DNA of 18,860 bases, taken from NCBI RefSeq assembly GCF_000808015.1, contig NZ_JWHR01000129.1, forward strand, positions 1-18,860, in the 5' to 3' direction. Shown piece by piece: positions 14,184 to 18,860 of the stretch. The stretch comes from Terrisporobacter othiniensis (GTDB lineage: Bacteria > Bacillota > Clostridia > Peptostreptococcales > Peptostreptococcaceae). The notes below the pieces were generated by a model, which saw only the letters and a list, made by a program, of their open reading frames with translations, was not told the DNA's origin and ran no database searches. Numbering within the stretch: the first letter of the stretch is position 1; every line of letters begins with the position of its first letter. A program made the translations under genes and the position numbers.

Positions 14184-15113
14184 ATGGGTTATTTATACAT
14201 ATTACTAGCAGGTTTGTTTTGGTCCAGTATAGGGTTATTTACAACAAACTTAAGTAATGCAGGATTATCAACAGAAGAAATAAGTTTTTTAAGGCTTTCA
14301 ATGGGGTGTATTATATTAGTTATATACGCAATTATAAAAAATCCAAGTTTATTAAAAATATCAAAAAAAGGATTAATTTATTCAATAATTATAGGAATAC
14401 TTTGCCAAGGGTTATTTAATTACTGTTATGTAAATTCAATAAAAAGTTCAGGAAGTGCAGTAGCAGCTGTGTTACTTTATACTTCGCCAATATTTATTAC
14501 AATTTTTTCGGGAATAATATATAAAGAGAAAATTAATAAAATGAAGCTATTATCTTTAACTATATGTGTAGTGGCAGCCATACTTGCTGTTACTGGAGGT
14601 AGTTTAGATTTAGAAAATATAAGTACAGTTGGAATTATAAGTGGAATAATGGCAGCAATTCTTTATTCGTTGATGCCTATAATAAGCAAAAATATACTAG
14701 ATGAAGTAAACAATTTAACTATGATGATTTATTCATTTTTAACAGGTGCATTAATTCTTGTAAGTAAGGTGAACTTTGTTAGGGTGGGAGTTAGTATAGG
14801 AGATATGCCTGTAGTTTTAAATATAGTAGGATTTGGACTATTTTCAGGGGCTCTTGCTTATATTTGTTATACAAGTGGCGTGAAAAGTGGAATTGAGCTT
14901 TCAGTTGCCGGTGTAATAGCATCAATAGAATTAGTATTTGCACAAATAATTGGGTGGATAATCATGGGAGAGCTTTTTAATATTGTAAAAATAATTGGAG
15001 TATGTTTGATGATGGTATCTGCAATAGTAGCCCTTAAAAGTGTCACTAAAATACCAGTTGCAGACGAAGAAAATCTTGATTTAGACCTTAGAAAGGTTGC
15101 AAATCAAGTATAA
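14184..15113 (+). CDS. EamA/DMT-superfamily transporter
   Basis: This 309-residue integral membrane protein has about ten helices in two EamA repeats. The first begins MGYLYILLAGLFWSSIGLF; the second begins near 160 with ISGIMAAILYSLMPI. SGSAVAAVLLYTSPIF and GIELSVAGVIASIELVFAQIIGW are the usual helix 4 and helix 9 signature regions. A charged tail follows. The family exports or exchanges small metabolites such as amino acids; the substrate is not predictable here. The frame extends up to an ATG at 14115, but that codon lies inside the sigma-54 promoter and upstream of its start point. GGTGGAGGG before 14184 gives the real start. The gene is monocistronic, ended by a strong terminator, and probably controlled by the divergent PAS activator. 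Confidence 0.92.
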   Translation: MGYLYILLAGLFWSSIGLFTTNLSNAGLSTEEISFLRLSMGCIILVIYAIIKNPSLLKISKKGLIYSIIIGILCQGLFNYCYVNSIKSSGSAVAAVLLYTSPIFITIFSGIIYKEKINKMKLLSLTICVVAAILAVTGGSLDLENISTVGIISGIMAAILYSLMPIISKNILDEVNNLTMMIYSFLTGALILVSKVNFVRVGVSIGDMPVVLNIVGFGLFSGALAYICYTSGVKSGIELSVAGVIASIELVFAQIIGWIIMGELFNIVKIIGVCLMMVSAIVALKSVTKIPVADEENLDLDLRKVANQV

Positions 15114-15146
15114 TATTGCCCTTTAAAATTTATAATTATAAATTAT

Positions 15147-15187
15147 AAAAAAGTCCTTGATAAATAATTTTATCGAGGACTTTTTTT
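15147..15187. terminator. Bidirectional terminator between EamA and TIGR01212 genes
   Basis: An 18-bp stem with one G-U pair (15147-15164 with 15169-15186) and a 4-base loop is flanked by A and T runs. It lies between the EamA stop at 15113 and the convergent stop at 15201. The A/T runs make it work in both directions. Confidence 0.9.
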
Positions 15188-15200
15188 ATGTGAAAATTTA

Positions 15201-16148
15201 TTATTTTGAAGATAAGTATTTTATACCTTGACAAGAGTTTCTTGATTTTAGAGTATCATCAATAGCATTTAGTACTTCCCATTTTTTCAGAGACCAAAGA
15301 GGTCCTACTAAATCTTCTTTTTTTCCATCACCAGTAAGTCTATGGATTATCATTTCTGGAGGAAGGATTTCTATTTGATCACAAACTAAATTTACATATT
15401 CTTCTTGTGTCATTAAAGTCATCATATTTTTTTCTAGCATTCTTGCCATTGGAGTATCTTTTATAACATGAAGTAAATGAATTTTTATTCCATGAACATT
15501 TAAATCAGCTACTGCTTTAGCTGTTTCCATCATCATATTATAATCTTCACCAGGAAGCCCATTTATAATATGAACTACAATTTTTATATTCTTAGCTTTT
15601 AACTTTTCTACACCTTCTAAGAATGTTTTATAATCATGGCCTCTATTTATAATTTTGGAAGTGGAGTCATGGATAGTTTGAAGACCTAACTCTACCCATA
15701 GATTAGTTCTTTTATTTAATTCGCTTAAATATTCCACAACATCGTCTTCTAAGCAGTCTGGGCGCGTAGAAATAGAAAGTCCTACCACATCTTCTTGCTC
15801 TAATATAGTTTCATATTTTTCTTTTAAAACTTCCAAAGGTGCATAAGTATTTGTATAAGCTTGGAAATATCCAATATATTTTGCATTTGGCCATTTTTTA
15901 AGCATCATTTCTTTGATTTCTTTAAATTGTTTTATTAAATCATCTTTTGGATTACCAGCAAAATCTCCGGAACCTTCTTTGGAGCAATAAGTACATCCCC
16001 CATAAGCAACTTTTCCATCTATATTTGGACAAGTGAATCCTGCATTTATTGAAACCTTAAATACCTTTTCACCAAATGTATTTCTAAGATAGTAATTCCA
16101 AGTATGATATCTTTTATTATCATCAAAAGCATATTTGAACTTTGTCAT
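15201..16148 (-). CDS. TIGR01212 family radical SAM protein (YhcC/YtqA-like)
   Basis: This 315-residue protein has the usual length for the TIGR01212 family. The cluster-binding cysteines are C40, C52 and C55 in FTCPN...GGCTYCS, that is CX11CX2C rather than the classical CX3CX2C, as in Elp3-related proteins. Other family marks are KYIGYFQAYTNTYAPLEVL, GLSISTRPDCL and ELGLQTIHDST. The enzyme should bind one 4Fe-4S cluster and S-adenosylmethionine; its substrate is not established to my knowledge. AAAGGTGAT precedes the ATG. It is a single gene, convergent with EamA and divergent from the VanW gene. Confidence 0.93.
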   Translation of the reverse strand: MTKFKYAFDDNKRYHTWNYYLRNTFGEKVFKVSINAGFTCPNIDGKVAYGGCTYCSKEGSGDFAGNPKDDLIKQFKEIKEMMLKKWPNAKYIGYFQAYTNTYAPLEVLKEKYETILEQEDVVGLSISTRPDCLEDDVVEYLSELNKRTNLWVELGLQTIHDSTSKIINRGHDYKTFLEGVEKLKAKNIKIVVHIINGLPGEDYNMMMETAKAVADLNVHGIKIHLLHVIKDTPMARMLEKNMMTLMTQEEYVNLVCDQIEILPPEMIIHRLTGDGKKEDLVGPLWSLKKWEVLNAIDDTLKSRNSCQGIKYLSSK

Positions 16149-16226
16149 TTTATCACCTTTTTCTTATGATTTATACCTAGTTATATTAACATAAATTTTT
16201 ATTATATACAAATTTCTATAAAATAA

Positions 16227-16255
16227 TTGATTACGAAAATGAAATATTTTTAAAT
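16227..16255 (+). promoter_or_regulatory. Possible promoter of the VanW-family gene
   Basis: TTGATT (16227-16232) is followed after 17 bases by TTAAAT (16250-16255), about 60 bases before the start codon. The -10 matches at 4 of 6 positions. Other AT-rich alternatives in the 166-base gap cannot be excluded. Confidence 0.3.
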
Positions 16256-16314
16256 GAATAAAGTCTAACTTTATTAATACAATTTATTAATGATGAAATC
16301 AAAGGGGGGATATT

Positions 16315-17856
16315 ATGGAGAGAAACGATGATAATAACGACATCATAAGAAAGGCTCGTCAAAAGGCGAAGGCTGAACAGAAGAAAGAATCTAAAGAAAA
16401 ATTAACAGAAGAAGAAAAAGACGACGTGGTAAAGGCAGATAATGCAGATAATAAAGAAGAGATTGGTGAAAAAAAAGAAGAGGAAAAAGTTGAAGTTATT
16501 AAAGAAGAAAATGAGGATAAAGAAATAATAACACAAAAGGATGTTTTTAATGATAAAGAAGATGTAAATAGTAAAGAATTAGATAATAATAAAGAAGAAA
16601 TAATAGAAGAAAAAGAAGAGGAAAATAAAAAAAGTAGTAAAAAACAAAAGAAAATTTATATTGGAATTATATGCTTTTTTTTGTTAATTGGAATAATGTA
16701 TTTTGGTGCAAAAAGGTACGATAACTTAGTTTATCCAGATATAACTTTGTATGAAGAAGATGTATCTAGATTAGATAAAAATGAGTTAGATGAAAAGATA
16801 AATGCCATAGTAGATAATATAAATAATAATAAAATAATTGTAAAAGTAGATGATAAAGAATATGAGGTTTTAGTATCAGATATAATAGAAGAGTTGGATG
16901 TAAAAAAAGTTGAAAATGAAATAATGAGTTATGGTAAGGATAAAACTTTTCTAGAACAATTTGGTTTAATATATTTAAGTGTGGGAAGAAATTATAATTT
17001 TAATATAAAAATTGATAAAAATTATTTACAAGAACAAGTTAAGAAAATTTATGCTGATACTCATATAGCGCCTATTGAACCAACTTTTGAAATGAATGGT
17101 GATAATTTAAATATAATAAAAGGTAAAAATGGAAAAAGTATAGATGACAAAAAATTAATGAATGATATAATAGAGAAAATAAATAGCAATGAAGTTGGAA
17201 AAACTGATATTGTTATTAAAGAGCAATATAAAACTATAAAACCAAAGATAAATGATAAAGATCTTAAAGGTGTAGATTATAAGATTTCGTCTGCTACAAC
17301 ATATTTTGGCGGAACAGGTTACAATAGAGGATTAAATATAGCTAATGCAACTAATAAAATTGATGGAACTTTATTAATGTCAGGTGATGAGTTCTCTTAC
17401 GAAGATAAGGTTAGCCCTGTGGAACTTAACAATGGATACTATATGGCCCCTGTTATAGTAAATGGAAGTCATAAAGATGCTCCAGGAGGTGGCGTTTGTC
17501 AAGTATCTACTACGCTATATAATGCAGAACTAAAAGCTGGAATTATTCCAACAGAAAGATATAACCATTCCAAATCTGTATCCTATGTACAAAGAGGATT
17601 GGATGCAACACTAGCAACAGGAAGTAAGAATTTACGATTTAAGAATCCTTATGATTATCCGATTTACATTCATGCATATACAGTAGGAGGTCAAGTTACA
17701 GTAGAATTTTGGTCAAATAAAAGTGTTTTAGATGGAAAGAAATATACTCCAGTAAGTTTTGTTAAAGGAAATGTAGCCAATACCTATCTTTATGGTTATA
17801 ATATTAATGGAGAATTAATATATAAAAAATTTATAGATACAAGTATTTATAGATAA
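16315..17856 (+). CDS. VanW family protein with membrane anchor and putative peptidoglycan-binding domain
   Basis: This protein has 513 residues. Residues 1-112 are a highly charged Lys/Glu/Asp/Asn low-complexity tail, predicted to be cytosolic. One membrane segment follows at about 114-131 (IYIGIICFFLLIGIMYF), placing the rest outside the cell. Residues 140-315 resemble the repeated YoaR-like/PG_binding_4 module found before VanW. The VanW domain spans about 322-470: SSATTYF, GDEFSYEDKV, GGGVCQVSTTLYNAEL with conserved C395, RYNHSKSVSYV, LRFKNPYDYPIYI. VanW occurs in some vanB-type clusters but is common in clostridia without resistance, and its activity is not settled. AAAGGGGGG precedes the ATG. 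The transaldolase gene starts 67 bases later. No vanA/B-type ligase, vanX or vanH is in the window. Confidence 0.9.
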   Translation: MERNDDNNDIIRKARQKAKAEQKKESKEKLTEEEKDDVVKADNADNKEEIGEKKEEEKVEVIKEENEDKEIITQKDVFNDKEDVNSKELDNNKEEIIEEKEEENKKSSKKQKKIYIGIICFFLLIGIMYFGAKRYDNLVYPDITLYEEDVSRLDKNELDEKINAIVDNINNNKIIVKVDDKEYEVLVSDIIEELDVKKVENEIMSYGKDKTFLEQFGLIYLSVGRNYNFNIKIDKNYLQEQVKKIYADTHIAPIEPTFEMNGDNLNIIKGKNGKSIDDKKLMNDIIEKINSNEVGKTDIVIKEQYKTIKPKINDKDLKGVDYKISSATTYFGGTGYNRGLNIANATNKIDGTLLMSGDEFSYEDKVSPVELNNGYYMAPVIVNGSHKDAPGGGVCQVSTTLYNAELKAGIIPTERYNHSKSVSYVQRGLDATLATGSKNLRFKNPYDYPIYIHAYTVGGQVTVEFWSNKSVLDGKKYTPVSFVKGNVANTYLYGYNINGELIYKKFIDTSIYR

Positions 17857-17923
17857 TATATATTAGCTTTTGAACAATATAATATACATACAAAAGAAAA
17901 AAACAAATAAAGGAGAATAAAAT

Positions 17924-18574
17924 ATGAAATTATTTTTAGACACAGCAAATGTGGAAGATATTAAAAAAGTAAATGATATGGGTGTAATATGTGGTGTTAC
18001 TACAAATCCATCGTTAATAGCCAAAGAAGGACGAGATTTTACAGAAGTTGTAAGAGAGATTGCCTCTTTAGTAGATGGGCCAATAAGTGGAGAAGTAAAT
18101 AGTGATGATGCTGAGGGAATGATAGCAGAAGCTATGGAAATAGTAAAAATTCACAAAAATATGGTTGTTAAAATACCAATGACAGCAGAAGGGTTAAAAG
18201 CAGTTAAAGTATTATCGGCTAAAGGAATAAAAACTAACGTAACTTTAATATTCTCAGCTAACCAAGCACTACTTGCTGCAAGAGCTGGAGCAACTTATGT
18301 ATCTCCTTTCTTAGGAAGATTAGACGATATATCGACTAATGGTATGGATTTAATAAGAACTGTAGCAGAAATGTTTGATATACATGGAATAGAAACTGAA
18401 ATAATAGCTGCAAGTGTTAGACATCCGATACATGTAACAGATGCAGCTTTAGCTGGTGCTCATATAGCAACAGTTCCTGCTAAGCTTGTTTACCAAATGT
18501 TAAACCACCCATTAACTGATCAAGGAATTGAGAAGTTTAAAAAAGATTGGGCAGATGCTTTTGGAGATAAATAA
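17924..18574 (+). CDS. tal: Transaldolase (small, FSA/TalC-like subfamily)
   Basis: This 216-residue cytosolic enzyme of the short class I aldolase group moves a dihydroxyacetone unit between sugar phosphates in the non-oxidative pentose phosphate pathway. The Schiff-base lysine is K83 in VVKIPMT. Other marks are the opening [22 protein letters not shown] (24-32), [12 protein letters not shown] (104-115) and AASVRHP near 162-168. Two positions separate true transaldolases from fructose-6-phosphate aldolase: E57 in SGEV where FSA has Gln, and F129 in SPFLGR where FSA has Tyr. Both residues here are of the transaldolase type. AAAGGAG lies eight bases before the ATG. A strong terminator follows. 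It may read through from the VanW gene or have its own promoter; the 67-base gap has no terminator. Confidence 0.95.
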   Translation: MKLFLDTANVEDIKKVNDMGVICGVTTNPSLIAKEGRDFTEVVREIASLVDGPISGEVNSDDAEGMIAEAMEIVKIHKNMVVKIPMTAEGLKAVKVLSAKGIKTNVTLIFSANQALLAARAGATYVSPFLGRLDDISTNGMDLIRTVAEMFDIHGIETEIIAASVRHPIHVTDAALAGAHIATVPAKLVYQMLNHPLTDQGIEKFKKDWADAFGDK

Positions 18575-18578
18575 TATA

Positions 18579-18619
18579 GTAAAAAAGCCATCTTGATAAA
18601 ATCAAGATGGCTTTTTTAC
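18579..18619 (+). terminator. Transaldolase terminator
   Basis: A perfect 19-bp stem (18579-18597 with 18601-18619) around a 3-base loop includes a run of six T in its right arm. It starts 5 bases after the transaldolase stop. The A run in the left arm would also let it work on the minus strand. Confidence 0.9.
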
Positions 18620-18860
18620 ATACTAGGGTATTATTGAGCAATATTGTTGCTAAAATTTCATCAGTTCCTTTATGCTTAAGATGATTATATTGAATTTTAT
18701 AATAAATAACTATAAAAGGCAGGGAAAACTATTATGGAATAAATAATCTACTCTTTATGTAAATGTAAAAAAATATAATTCCAATTTACTTTATGAAAAA
18801 TTATCAAGTTTTACTGAAAATGTTGAAAAAATATTGTTTATATATCTGGTGAGTATTACA
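18620..18860. other. Intergenic end of the window, no gene seen
   Basis: This AT-rich stretch has no open frame with a ribosome site on either strand. It holds a TTGAAA at 18823-18828 without a properly spaced -10 box, and AAAAGGCAGGGAAAAC at about 18715-18730 that only faintly recalls a cyclic-di-GMP riboswitch start. It is probably the leader of a gene outside the window. Confidence 0.35.

Noticed and set aside
3834..17856. A vancomycin-resistance cluster, suggested by ddl, a dipeptidase and VanW in one window
   Set aside because: The ligase has the D-Ala-type EAKY motif, the dipeptidase is M19 rather than VanX, there is no vanH or vanRS, and the genes are far apart on different strands.
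17867..17896. CTTTTG/CAAAAG inverted repeat between the VanW and transaldolase genes as a terminator
   Set aside because: The stem has only 6 bp with an 18-base loop and no T run, too weak for termination.
18712..18760. AAAAGGCAGGGAAAAC near the right end as a cyclic-di-GMP-I riboswitch
   Set aside because: Only the opening GGCA-like string is similar; the conserved GACGCAAAGC segment and the paired stems are missing.

Overview
The window is a strongly AT-rich, gene-dense piece of chromosome. Its AT-rich codon use, strong AGGAGG-type ribosome sites and gene complement (aspartate 4-decarboxylase, a sigma-54 activator with a PAS sensor, a VanW-family protein, a TIGR01212 radical SAM protein) point to a Firmicute of the Clostridium sensu stricto type. 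The species cannot be named from sequence reading alone. I see no transposase, phage gene, CRISPR array, tRNA or rRNA.

Layout, left to right. (1) The window opens inside a plus-strand YcxB-like membrane protein that ends at a hairpin terminator. (2) On the minus strand, read from right to left, come ddl (D-Ala-D-Ala ligase), a MocR/GabR-type PLP-dependent regulator and asdA (aspartate 4-decarboxylase, L-Asp to L-Ala). All three touch alanine, and the MocR gene next to ddl recalls the DdlR regulators. (3) A minus-strand operon encodes a DUF819 membrane protein followed by a cytosolic M19 dipeptidase. It diverges from an XRE-cupin regulator gene. The intergenic region holds three copies of a 14-bp palindrome (two perfect, one with a single change). 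Two of them bracket a good sigma-A promoter for the transporter operon and one sits upstream of the regulator gene. (4) The regulator is followed closely by cinA and a Cof-type HAD phosphatase gene. (5) A convergent gene for a zinc-dependent phospholipase C-like protein shares a hairpin with the HAD gene. (6) A DJ-1/PfpI gene and a Cys-rich/pentapeptide-repeat gene form a plus-strand pair. (7) A minus-strand PAS sigma-54 activator diverges from an EamA/DMT transporter gene that has a near-consensus -24/-12 promoter, with repeated AACTTA/TAAGTT half-sites between them. (8) A TIGR01212 radical SAM gene (minus), a VanW-family cell-wall protein (plus) and a transaldolase (plus) follow, and the last 240 bases contain no gene I can support.

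The two most informative units are self-contained regulator/transporter modules: XRE-cupin with DUF819 plus dipeptidase, and the PAS sigma-54 activator with the EamA transporter. In both, the control sites can be read directly in the intergenic DNA. The substrates of both transporters are unknown. The rest looks like ordinary housekeeping and wall metabolism.
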